From Mytilus californianus (Eukaryota; Mollusca; Bivalvia; Mytilida; Mytilidae), in NCBI RefSeq assembly GCF_021869535.1, contig NW_026262690.1, positions 64,488,995 through 64,552,994 on the forward strand: a stretch of DNA of 64,000 bases. The letters run 5' to 3'. Of this stretch, positions 49,721 to 58,789 are shown piece after piece. Within the stretch, counting starts at the first letter, position 1. Every line of letters starts with the position of its first letter. A program made the position numbers and the translations under genes. The notes under the pieces are model-generated. The model searched no databases and had not been told where the DNA came from. It saw nothing but the letters and a program-made list of their open reading frames with translations.

Positions 49721-50233
49721 AGACGATTTTGTGCCCTGGATCGTTTTAAAGCGTGAATTGATCGGTCTTTTTCGAGTGTTATCATGTTTTTTTCGTGTGA
49801 ATATGGTGTAAAATGTTAACAAACAGACTTCTTCTCTTTTCGTAAGACGGGAAATAAAAGTTTAAAAAAAACGTCAAAGGTAAAAACATCAATTGAAGTT
49901 ATACACGTTGAATATAAAATTATCCTTAGAATGCTCTTTTTGAATATTCAAAAACGTGTAATAAAGCCATCTATAGGGTGTAGGTAGGTGAAATTCTAAC
50001 ATAAAAACCGATCTTAAATTGATACATTAAGTCAGAAGAGCATAAGTTATGGAACAAAATAACATTTGGTTGAGACAAATTGGAGTTAAAGAGAACGGAA
50101 ATGAAAATTTCAGCAATTTTTCTATTTGTAAAGGAGTATAACTCTAGAACGGTAAAAGTGACGCCACCAAAATTAAAATTTGATCTGTGTTTTGTGGTAA
50201 TAAGCATCGTTTGTTGATGTGGTTCATAAGTGT
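49721..50233. other. AT-rich intergenic stretch with dispersed-repeat remnants
   Basis: No gene seen. 50,060-50,110 (TTTGGTTGAGACAAATTGG, GAGAACGGAA) resembles 50,477-50,512 (TTGGTTGAGGCAAACTAAAG, GAGAACGGAA), so it is probably part of a repeated unit whose right half has a dispersed repeat inserted beside it. Confidence 0.5.
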
Positions 50234-50456
50234 TTCTCGTTTCTCGTTTTTATATAGATTATACCGTTGGTTTTCCCGTTTGAATGGTTTTACACTAGTA
50301 ATTTTTGGGGCTCTTTACAGCTTGCTGTTCGGTGTGAGCTAAGGCTCCATGTTGAAGACCGTACTTTGACCTATAATTGTTTACTTTTATAAATTTTGAC
50401 TTGGACGGAGAGTTGTCTCATTGGCACTCATACCACATCTTCTTATATCTATATAT
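50234..50456 (+). repeat. Dispersed repeat, copy 1 (bivalve-type, TTGCTGTTCGGTGTGAG family)
   Basis: Contains TTTTCCCGTTTGAATGG, GCTTGCTGTTCGGTGTGAGC, TTGAAGACCGTACTTTGACC and GAGAGTTGTCTCATTGGCAC. I recall this as extremely common in Mytilus sequences. A diverged second copy lies at 53,341-53,490 in the same orientation. Whether it is a SINE or a MITE is not decided. Confidence 0.8.
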
Positions 50457-50514
50457 TGTGTATAAGTTTTATGACAATTGGTTGAGGCAAACTAAAGTTA
50501 GAGAACGGAAACCA

Positions 50515-50600
50515 ATTTTGGGACGTACGGAGACAGGGACGTACTGACTGACAAGGGTAAAGTTTAATGCCCCTCCGCTACGGCGGGGGTATAATAAGCT
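50515..50600 (+). repeat. GC-hairpin repeat, copy 1
   Basis: GGGACGTACGGAGAC, then ATGCCCCTCCGCTACGGCGG, then ATAATAAGCTAAAAA. The CCCCTCCG/CGGCGGGG arms can form a hairpin with one mismatch. It recurs 194 bp downstream. Confidence 0.85.
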
Positions 50601-50708
50601 AAAAAATATTGATAGGTTATCGAGTTCCTTTTTGTGATATATGAATTTTTTTTTTAAATGGGGCGAAAAGGATGACTCGGACTTTTACATTATATTTAGC
50701 ATTGGCAT

Positions 50709-50800
50709 TATTTGGGACGTACAGACGCACGGACGTACAGACGGACAAGGGTAAATCTTAATGCCCCTCCGCTACGGCGGGGGCATAATAAGCTAAAAAT
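50709..50800 (+). repeat. GC-hairpin repeat, copy 2
   Basis: The same unit as 50,515-50,600 at an offset of 194 bp, including the flanks AATATTGATAGGTTAT and CCTTTTTGTGATAT, so the duplicated block extends to about 50,840. It is a short direct tandem duplication of a repeat common in bivalves. Confidence 0.85.
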
Positions 50801-50844
50801 ATTGATAGGTTATAGAATTCCTTTTTGTGATATTTTTTTCACTA

Positions 50845-52518
50845 GAATTATTTCACACGCGAGTAAATGTAAATATATTTGTTTTCTAAAAAAATATAAG
50901 TTCGATATCGCACAGCTAATTCTTCTAATATCTAGAAACAACTGATTAACATAAAAGTTGACAAACACTAAAATTGGAACACGTGCAACCTAGTTCACGA
51001 GAAAGATAATAAACCGTTATTAGCTACCACAGACGAACATCTATCAACTCTTGCCATAAACATGCGTATCGTCCCCATAACATTTTTGAATTTGACAGAT
51101 GCTGAGTTCGGACAGAGAAAACAATAAACATTGATATAAACATCTATTAAAATTTTAAATTCAAATCAAAGTTGTGTTTTAAATTTCGTTTTTGTATTAC
51201 TGTTCTCTCATATTTTCCATTATTTTGTAAAAAAAAAAATTGAAATTGTCTCAGTCAAATAATTTGACAAAGTTTATCAGATGTTTAGCTATTACCCTAT
51301 TATACTCAACGAAGCTCGGAGATAAATGTAAGTTCACCCGTTAGAACGTTTAACGACCGTTGACTCGTCGAAAAAGGGGGAGGGGTGTGGTTTGGTCATT
51401 CAACAAGATAATTCCAAAGCTTTCAGACAAATTACTTCTTTATTTCAGCAATTACTTCTTTTTTATTAGTAAAATAAAATTAAGAGCCAATCTGCCAGAA
51501 AACCATGCAAAACCGTCCGAATGTCACTTTTTCCAAATGAGTTCATATTTGGCATATTGGTGCACCTTAGTAATGTAAATAACCACACAAATTTTTTTGG
51601 GAAAATATTGAACCGATCTGGATATTTTTTGAGCGCCATGTTTAAACAGATGAAATTGCTCGAAAACAGCAAATATAAGCCTTTTTTGGCATATTTCGCT
51701 GGTTTAAATAAAAAAATATGGTAACATTTATAATTTTTTGATAGTTGTTCCTAGTAATACATCACTTTAAGTGTAAGAATGCATAGAATTAACAATGCTG
51801 TCTATTAAGTGTATGTATAATCTAACTGTTTCAATATGTCTTATTTAGCTACATGTCCAAAATGGCTGATTTTGGTCATCTTTCAGAGCCAAAATGCTCC
51901 AAGACCCGTTTATTATTGTAAAACAACATATCTACTTGCAAAGTATAACTATATATACCCAATCAAAAAAAATATCAAGCTCGGCAAATAATGTTGGTGT
52001 CTGGTATATGCCACAACAAAATGGGGTAAACTGCATATTCAAATTTTCTCAATTTTGCCGTCTAATTTGTAACTACTGACATATGATAGGATCGGGACTT
52101 ATAAATAAGTATAACAACAAATGGAAAAGAATAATTAATGTTTCATTTAATACATTAAGAAAATAATCATACATAAATACAAATTATTCATTATAAATCT
52201 AGAGGCTCCCAGGAGCCGAAATAGATCGTATTGACAAATTATGCACCTAAAACGATAAAAAACACATATTTCAAACGCAATCAATTTAAATTAGAAGTTA
52301 AACAATTCAGAATAAGTTCAGACTGTAAAAAAAAAGTTTCTTCTGACCACTTTTGCAATTTATTCTTATAATATATTGATATAGTTGTCGGATAGTAGCA
52401 GAAAACTGTGAAAATTTGTAAATTTACACATTTCAGGGACAATAGCTCATAGATGTTATGTCCAATTTTTCAGAAAAATTTTGGGTATTTAGATCTTGTC
52501 ATGTTGATAGTTTTTATC
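50845..52518. other. AT-rich intergenic stretch, no gene recognised
   Basis: No exon with credible splice signals or protein-like composition was found on either strand. The short open frames at 51,360-51,724 overlap on both strands and have Phe/Ile/Lys/Asn-rich composition as expected by chance in AT-rich DNA. A perfect short hairpin (GGCTCC-CA-GGAGCC) lies at 52,204-52,217. Confidence 0.55.
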
Positions 52519-52583
52519 AATATATATATATATATATATATATTGAAAAGTTTTTAAATTTTGTATACATATATATATATGTA
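52519..52583. repeat. (TA)n microsatellite, two tracts
   Basis: A TA dinucleotide run at about 52,520-52,543 and a second interrupted one, CATATATATATATGTATG, at about 52,568-52,585. Confidence 0.95.
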
Positions 52584-53105
52584 TGACACTTCTTCTAAAG
52601 TTATTAAGATGATGGTTTAAAAGTGAAAACTGTAAACAGATGATTTTAACAGACACTTAGTGATGGAATTTTTTTTTGACCCTTTGAGCCTAGTATGCTA
52701 ACAAGGCAAGATTTGCCAGGTACCTATATCTATGTTGCTGCAATGTGGTCAATACAAACATGAAAATCATAAATGCTTCTAAAAAAAAATCCCATAACTA
52801 GACGAAAAACAAATTAATTAGTTATGTTAGTCTATATATACCAGTGCAAAATTTATAAAGAATTTTGAATGAAATTGGATAGCTGTTAAGATAACTGTAC
52901 CTATAATGCTCTACATCACATCCTCGGAGATAACAGAATTAAAATAAGTCATATGAATCTTCAAATTTCAATAAAGTTGAATGTGTTTTTTATACTTGAA
53001 CGGCTATAGGTTTTACTATAAAACAAGTGTACATTAACTTTCTTGTAAAAGAAAAACCATAACATTAAAATCTCCATAAATGATGAACTGTTATTTTATG
53101 AGACA

Positions 53106-53278
53106 TCATCCCATGGAAGATTTAACTGATGTTTTAAAGTTGGAAAGTTTCTGTTGCTTGTTTGGTTGGTTGAAATTGTTTCTGTTAGAAGCATTATCAG
53201 TCTCCCAATCTGATGTTGACTGCTGTGAAAGTTCAGTTGTTGTTGACACTGACAGAAAGGTTAGCTGCGAGTCTAGAT
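53106..53278 (-). CDS. Putative host gene, terminal exon (product unknown)
   Basis: On the minus strand a strong 3' splice site (TTTTGTGGTTTTCAG at about 53,293-53,279) is followed by 56 open codons and a TGA stop at 53,106. The peptide is rich in Ser, Thr, Asn and Gln: it begins LDSQLTFLSVSTTTELSQQS, contains a TSDWETDN stretch, and ends KTSVKSSMG. Such a composition fits a disordered C-terminal tail. The exon begins with two bases of a split codon and is in phase with the exon at 55,912-56,009, giving EEDIDLDSQ across the junction. No domain or family was recognised. The 3' end and polyadenylation signal were not identified. Transcript data are needed to confirm it. Confidence 0.5.
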
Positions 53279-53340
53279 CTGAAAACCACAAAACATACAT
53301 ACATAAATCAGGCTGTTAGTTTTCATATTTTTTCATTTTC

Positions 53341-53490
53341 TTATTTTGGGGCCTTTTATGGCTGAATATATATGCAGTATAGGTCTTGCTCATTGTTGAA
53401 GACCATATGGCGTATGAAGACCTATAGCTTTACTTCTATGTCATTTGTTCTCATTGGCAATCATACCACATTCTTTTTTAATTTCATATA
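53341..53490 (+). repeat. Dispersed repeat, copy 2 (diverged)
   Basis: Shares with 50,234-50,456 the order GGGGCCTTTTATGGCTG, GTTGAAGACCATATGG, GACCTATAGCTTTACTTC and CTCATTGGCAATCATACCAC. Clearly diverged; same orientation. Confidence 0.7.
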
Positions 53491-54309
53491 TACCACTGAC
53501 AGGAAATAAAATTGAATACTTTTACTGTAAGTGGACAGTTACAAAATTCTCTCAACTAAAGCCAAATCATTTTTGCAGAATAGTTATTATCCACTCCTTT
53601 TAAGCATGTCCAAATAGCCCTTAACATCTTAACAACAATAAAAATTGCCTCCATTTGGTTTGGCATGTCAAATTACCTCTCAATATAATTTTACATTGAA
53701 AACAGACAATGGTGATAATTTGACTGCTTTTAGTGACAATCTTTGAAATGGTGGCCATCTTTATATCTGTTCTCTGTGTCAAAGTACAGCTAAATATCAA
53801 TATTCTTTAAAATCAAACTCAACAAAATTGAAAATTTTACCCTTTATTTGCTGTGTCCATCTTTAAAAAAAAATTTCATTGTTTTGTTGGCATGTCAAAA
53901 GTGCTATAATTCCTTAATGTCAATTTTCATATAAGGCCATCTTGAAAATGTTTGTCATTTTGGAAGAAAAAACAACCTTATTTTGTTTAGCAAGTCAAAC
54001 TACCATGACTATCCCTAATTAACAATTTTCATTAAATTAACCAGTGTTGAAATTTGTGCCATCCTTGGTTGCCATCTTGAAAATGTTTGACATCAGATAA
54101 TCATCCACATATTGTGCTTTTCTTTTCACTAAAGTTTCATTTAAAAAGATAACACCAGTTATCTCAGAAAATGACAAATTTTGTGGAAGATGAAGAAAAA
54201 ATGCAAGTTTGGACAGAACATTCAAGCTATAACAGCTCTAAATTTGTAATGGGATTAAATATTTGACAAAGAATAGGTTTCTAACACAGAATAAATATGG
54301 TATAAAGAT
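53491..54309. other. Intron or intergenic AT-rich stretch
   Basis: No additional exon seen. Short phrases such as TTTGGCATGTCAAAT and GCCATCTTGAAAATGTTTG recur at loose intervals (53,660, 53,890, 53,990; 53,938, 54,070), suggesting a heavily decayed tandem repeat. Confidence 0.4.
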
Positions 54310-54900
54310 AAAGTTTAATAGATTCAGCATATCAGAGAACCCCAAGATCAAATTAAGATTTAAAATTTAGTTTAATTTTGGACCCTTTGGACCTCAATGT
54401 AAACCAATTTCATAATAGAGCCCAAAAACTAAATACAGGTTAGATTCAGGCTGAATCAGCATCTTTAAAATTATTGTTGAAATCAAACACAGTTAAATTA
54501 TGGACCCCATTTGAACCAACTTGAAAACTGGGACCAAAATCATAAATCTAAGTACATATTTATATTCAGGATATTTGATTATTTCTATTTATCATTCAAA
54601 GAACCCTAATTCATTGTAATTAGAGTTCAAGTTTTGTTAAAATTAAACTAAGTTAAAATTTGGACCCTTTGGACTTTAAAATATGGACAAATTTGAAAAC
54701 CGGACCAAAATTAAAAATCTAAATATAAAACATTTGCATTTTGTATATCAAAAGAACCTCAAGAATTCAAGTTGTGTAGAAATAAGAAAAAAAATTTTGG
54801 ACCATTTTGAAATCAATGTGAACCAATTTAAAATGGGGCCCAATTGCAACATCTTGAATTATTTAAATACATTGTTAGATTTAGCATATTAAGAACCCAA
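54310..54900 (+). repeat. Decayed tandem repeat, units of about 120-160 bp
   Basis: The phrase TTTGGACCCTTTGGACC and its variants recur at about 54,378, 54,498, 54,658 and 54,795. Each is followed by AAAATGGGGCC- or AAACTGGGACC-like bases and then a TTAGATTCAGCATAT-like segment. A repeat of this kind is, from memory, frequent in mussel introns. Confidence 0.75.
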
Positions 54901-55044
54901 ATAATGTATTTATTTTAATTTGTTCTTGTCCTAAACATGCATGAACTATTTGCCATTGGACATTAGCATTACCAACAACCAATCAATTAATCGAACAGGT
55001 GAAATATCTTCAAAAGTACCAATAAAAATCTCCCCCTTTTATAT

Positions 55045-55600
55045 TTGAAAAAGTAAAATCACAAAAATACTGAACTCCGAGGAAAATTCAAAAAGGAAAG
55101 TCCCCAATCAAATGGCAAAATTAAAAGTTCAAACACATCAAACGAATGGATAACAACTGTCATATTCCTGACTTGGTACAGGCATTTTCTTATGGTTTTA
55201 TAGCTAGATAATAAACCTCTCACTTGTATGACAGTCCCATCAAATTCCATTATATTGACAAGGATGCGTGAACAAAACAAACAGACACAATAGGTAAAAT
55301 TGTCAAAAATAGGGGTACAGCAGTCAACATTGTGTTATCATCTTAATCACTATAAAAACAAACAAATGTAACGAAGAAGCACAAAAAGGCATACATCAAA
55401 TTTAACATCCTCATTTTGCTTATATTATACGATTTTATATATCTATGTAAAATCCACCCATAAAGGATGGAAGGTTTTAAGTACTGGTGTAAAATCGCGC
55501 GTTTGAAATTCGCACAGGTAGACATAAAATAATTTTGTCGTTCAAAGTATGACGGGATACATAAATACAGAGTCACGTAAAATGGATATCACAAAAAACA
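55045..55600 (-). repeat. Dispersed repeat, bivalve-type, minus orientation
   Basis: Read on the minus strand it contains TTACGTGACTCTGTATTTAT, CGCGCGATTTTACACCAGTA, CAAGTGAGAGGTTTATTATC, GCCTGTACCAAGTCAGGAAT, TTGATTGGGGACTTTCC and CCTCGGAGTTCAGTA. I recall these phrases as parts of one very abundant Mytilus repeat. No intact open frame is present. It lies in the large intron of the putative minus-strand gene, in the same orientation. Confidence 0.75.
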
Positions 55601-55911
55601 GACTTAACAGTAAAATACGTATTAATAAATAAAATAATTGAAATGGAATGTATGAACAGTTCATTAGTCATTGTTAGTTATTGAATGGAAACTATAGGAG
55701 CCGCCCAATATAGTACTACAAATTAAAATTAGCAAAGTGATTTTTCAATGGGAAAACCAAGTTAACAAAGACCTGTTTAATAAAACTGATGTACAAATGT
55801 ATAACATGTAATTGTATAATTATGTTATTATATAAGTGATTACATATACTTTGTATGATAACCATGTTATACAAACAGTTAAATTAATATAATAAGTTAA
55901 TAATAACTTAC

Positions 55912-56009
55912 CAATATCTTCTTCTATACATGTATTTAGTTTGACCTGGCTATTGTCACTTTTACAAAAATTCATCTTAATTGAGCATTGCTTGCATATA
56001 TATATAGTC
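55912..56009 (-). CDS. Putative host gene, internal exon with Cys motifs (product unknown)
   Basis: On the minus strand a good acceptor (CACTTTTTATTTGTAG, ending at 56,010) precedes 98 bases, and a consensus donor (ATTG|GTAAGT) follows at 55,911. One frame is open throughout: one base, 32 codons, one base. The peptide reads TIYICKQCSIKMNFCKSDNS, then QVKLNTCIEEDI. The Cys-x2-Cys followed by further Cys could be half of a zinc-binding site, which is an inference. The trailing base joins in phase to the terminal exon at 53,278 across a 2.6-kb intron that holds two dispersed repeats. Another frame contains a stop, so the phase match is informative. Confidence 0.5.
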
Positions 56010-56163
56010 CTACAAATAAAAAGTGTTAAACTATAAAATAATTCTTCAATTTTGTTTTACATGAAATAAAATATATCAGACAGGAAATGTAGGGTAGTGT
56101 AGCATCACTGTGCATGTAGTTTAAATGTATGTTTTTTTCTTTTAAAAAGGGCTCTATAAGTAA

Positions 56164-56190
56164 TCTACATACATGTACATGTACATGTAG
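56164..56190. repeat. Short (TACATG)n repeat
   Basis: ACATACATGTACATGTACAT, a perfect short self-complementary run. Confidence 0.9.
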
Positions 56191-56329
56191 GGTCCTAAAA
56201 TTGAACTTTACAAAAGTTTGCAATGCTTTTGATTTTTTTAGTCTCCATGGCCTGTTAGTTCATTAAAAAAATATTATTCTCTGGATAAAGTTGTCTAGTG
56301 TTACATGTACAGTTTATTGTATGTAAAAC

Positions 56330-56405
56330 ATGTATTTGTAGGAGGCTTTTCCACGAGATAAAACTTTTTTTAGTAGACAAAGAGCTGAACAACTTCCAGT
56401 AAGAA
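56330..56405 (-). CDS. Putative host gene, tentative internal exon
   Basis: Minus-strand acceptor (GTTATATTTTCAG at 56,406-56,418), then 76 bases open in the phase needed to link the exon at 56,870 to the exon at 55,912. The peptide reads VLTGSCSALCLLKKVLSRGK, then ASYKY. The donor needed for phase (AT|GTTTTA at 56,328-56,329) is a poor match to consensus, and the plus strand of the same bases also carries a protein-like open frame (56,342-56,453). Low confidence. Confidence 0.25.
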
Positions 56406-56448
56406 CTGAAAATATAACTTTAATAGGGGAAGAGAATAAAAACCTGAC

Positions 56449-56502
56449 CTGCTAAACGTTGAATATGTTGAAATAGATTTTGATTATTATCATGATTCTG
56501 GT
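56449..56502 (-). CDS. Putative alternative exon, skip-compatible (54 bases)
   Basis: Minus-strand acceptor (AATCAATTTATAG) and donor (GCAG|GTCAGG) bracket 54 bases with an open frame rich in Asn and Gln (QNHDNNQNLFQHIQRLA). The length is a multiple of three, and phases match the exon at 56,870. It lies only 43 bases from the tentative exon at 56,405, which is too short for a normal animal intron. It is therefore either an alternative exon or a chance frame in AT-rich DNA. Confidence 0.15.
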
Positions 56503-56869
56503 CTATAAATTGATTTTTTAAAGCAGAAAATAAATATATATTGTACCCTGGTTAATAGCTTGAAAATTAAAATTCTGTCCTAAGCTGACAAGGACATAAA
56601 TATTTTGACCATTCTAACCCTCCCCCTTGCTTTTTTAATCAAATGGTCCCAAGACACAACAATGTATATACGGATATATATTATTTGCTTGCACTTTGCC
56701 ATAGGAAATAAATAAGACGTCTTAGAAACAGGTCAGGTGTAAAAGAATATTCACATGCCCCTTCAACACCCACCCCCCTTTTTTTAATCTAGCTAATGTA
56801 TCAATTGTTGGTCCCCTAATTTCAGATTGACTACATGGAACAAATGAAAATTGATTGTAAGATTTGTAC

Positions 56870-56946
56870 CTGTTCCTACTGGAATAACTCGTCCTGTATA
56901 CAGCCTGTTTTGAAAGGGTGAAGATCCTTGGTCAGCTTTGGCTTTG
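56870..56946 (-). CDS. Putative host gene, second exon
   Basis: Minus-strand acceptor with a clear pyrimidine tract (CAACCCTCTTCCAG, ending at 56,947) and donor (GAACAG|GTACAA at 56,869) flank 77 bases that are more GC-rich than their surroundings. The open phase reads KAKADQGSSPFQNRLYTGRV, then IPVGT. It starts with one base of a split codon, which fits the two bases left by the candidate start exon at 58,641. A different frame is open over a longer stretch (56,876-57,081), so the phase is not secure. Confidence 0.35.
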
Positions 56947-57081
56947 CTGGAAGAGGGTTGGACGAGATGTTGACATCTGGCTTGACTATCATGTCAATGA
57001 ATTCCATAAAATTCCCTGTACTTCGAGCATATTCAAAGACAAGATGATGTAACAACCATGGGAAAATAAACCACTCCTTGT

Positions 57082-58640
57082 CTTATATAAAATAAGGAGT
57101 CCTGTTGGAAATTCTACACCATAGTTTTCAGTATTATTCAGACTTCCTAAATGTAGATGAATGGTAGTCTGTATCTGTATGTCTATGAATATGTTTGGTT
57201 ACCAATGCTGGTTTCAATACCACGGTAGAGAGAGTGTCATTGATTTATTGATGGTGCGCCAGAGCAGTTTTGACACTCTCAATCTCAATTTTGGTGCGAG
57301 CAAGGTGGTTCCACTCGCTCACTTTTTTTTTATGAAGAATGATTTAGAATACTTTTGTTTTGCTCGTTGAAATCTAAAAACACTTTTTGCTGTTCATGGA
57401 CTTATTTTTCCAATCAATATTTATCATGTTTATTCACTAAATTATTGTCATGATTGTCAAATTTCTTGGCAGTAATTATTTTTTTTGGAAATGCTCTTTT
57501 GGTCTTTAGTGCATTCAGATATCTTAAATAGTTTGTAATATGTAGATGTATAAGGCTGGGATAGCCCACATGCTCATCCTAGATTATTAAAGTCACAAAC
57601 TTCACTGTAAACATTTGTCTGCCAAACCATCACTGGGAGCTGACATGTTTGAGATCTTACCCAAGGGAGATAAGTCAATGGAAGAGCATAAAAGATGGAC
57701 TCCCTGGTTTCAGACAATTAATTGATTTTTGGACTTGCAGTACAAATACGTCTTATTTCATTTTTCAGACAAATTGATTTTACTTGTTCGAATGATTTTA
57801 TGAGCCATTTTAGTACCAATTGTGTTTATAATTTAGTTAAAATCAAAATCAATATGTGTCAATTTGGGACTAAAATCACCATTCTTCCAATGCATAAATT
57901 AACATATAATAGTCATTTGCCAAGCTTAATATTTTGTTTTGATATAAAACATACCCCATAGTTAAAACCGATATAAGTTGCAAACAAATCCGGAATGGGT
58001 CTTGCAAGATAGAAGCGAATGAAAACCACGTAAATTCATGTATGAAAAACCCCGCCTTTGTGTCCCTGCTCCTGGCAATGTGCCAAATCTTTTAAATTTT
58101 TATTTGTATTGTTCATAACATAGTAAAATGGATGAGTTTCAGCTGACATTACTCTAAAAACTCAACTACCCCATTTAATATGCTTCTGGGTCATTCTTAA
58201 AAGGCATAAAAAAGTTGGATTTTTCCTTGGTTTCATTATGAATTTACAGAATTATGCAAATGAGGCTGTTACTAAAAATAGATACGATTCTGGGAAAAAT
58301 TAAGTGGTCAAATTCTTTTATTTTATGTCAAGGATTAAGATGATGTATAAAAATTTGTCAAGTTGTGATTGTCGATTTGGACGATTTTCTGAATATTGCA
58401 TGGTTTTCTGGCGGATTGGCTCTTAATAGGACTGTATTATATTTCTTTCCATTTTTGGGGACCATTATTATCAATTATGTTGTGTGCAGTATACAAATAT
58501 GTAATAATGTGCACGTTTACTATCATCCATGTTTTATGTGGATGGCGAAGGAGTTGACAGAATGATATATGCAAAAAGAATATAAAATGACATTGTCAAA
58601 GTTTTAGGACCCTGTTATTTCAATATAAAAAATTACTTAC
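57082..58640. other. Putative first intron; AT-rich, one inverted repeat
   Basis: No further exon is supported. At 57,230-57,239 and 57,271-57,280 a perfect 10-bp inverted repeat (GAGAGTGTCA / TGACACTCTC) brackets a 31-base loop, followed by GC-richer sequence to 57,320. The short open frames in this stretch have AT-driven composition. Confidence 0.45.
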
Positions 58641-58645
58641 TTCAT
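58641..58645 (-). CDS. Candidate start codon exon (ATG AA)
   Basis: The sequence ACGACAATGAA|GTAAGTAAT on the minus strand gives a start codon two bases before a perfect donor; the upstream frame is closed by a TAG. The two trailing bases match the phase of the exon at 56,946. With exons 56,870, 56,330, 55,912 and 53,106 the total coding length is 429 bases, 142 codons plus stop. The upstream 5' UTR would lie at about 58,646-58,780, right beside satellite array 3. A five-base coding exon is easy to find by chance, so this is tentative. Confidence 0.25.
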
Positions 58646-58789
58646 TGTCGTTTTTGTGGACTACCGACTCAAGAGAAAGTGTGTTGTAAACGGTGTATAC
58701 ATACTGTCGAATAAATTTCGCGGGCAAAAATATTGATGTACTTTTTTATACAAGTATAAAAAGTAACATCATTCCATTATACAAGGTAA

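Noticed and set aside
49481..49811. Arg/Asp-rich frames through the GAC tract
   Set aside because: They are translated minisatellite, open on both strands only because the trinucleotide repeat has no stops.
51360..51724. Overlapping short frames on both strands
   Set aside because: They are AT-rich with chance-like composition, and no splice signals or recognisable domain are present.
53080..53319. Plus-strand frame of 79 codons
   Set aside because: It is antisense to the proposed terminal exon. The minus strand has the splice acceptor and the more natural residue composition.
57161..57370. Plus-strand frame of 69 codons
   Set aside because: It crosses the inverted repeat and AT-rich sequence. 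Neither strand has convincing splice signals, although the GC-richer core may be part of a dispersed repeat.
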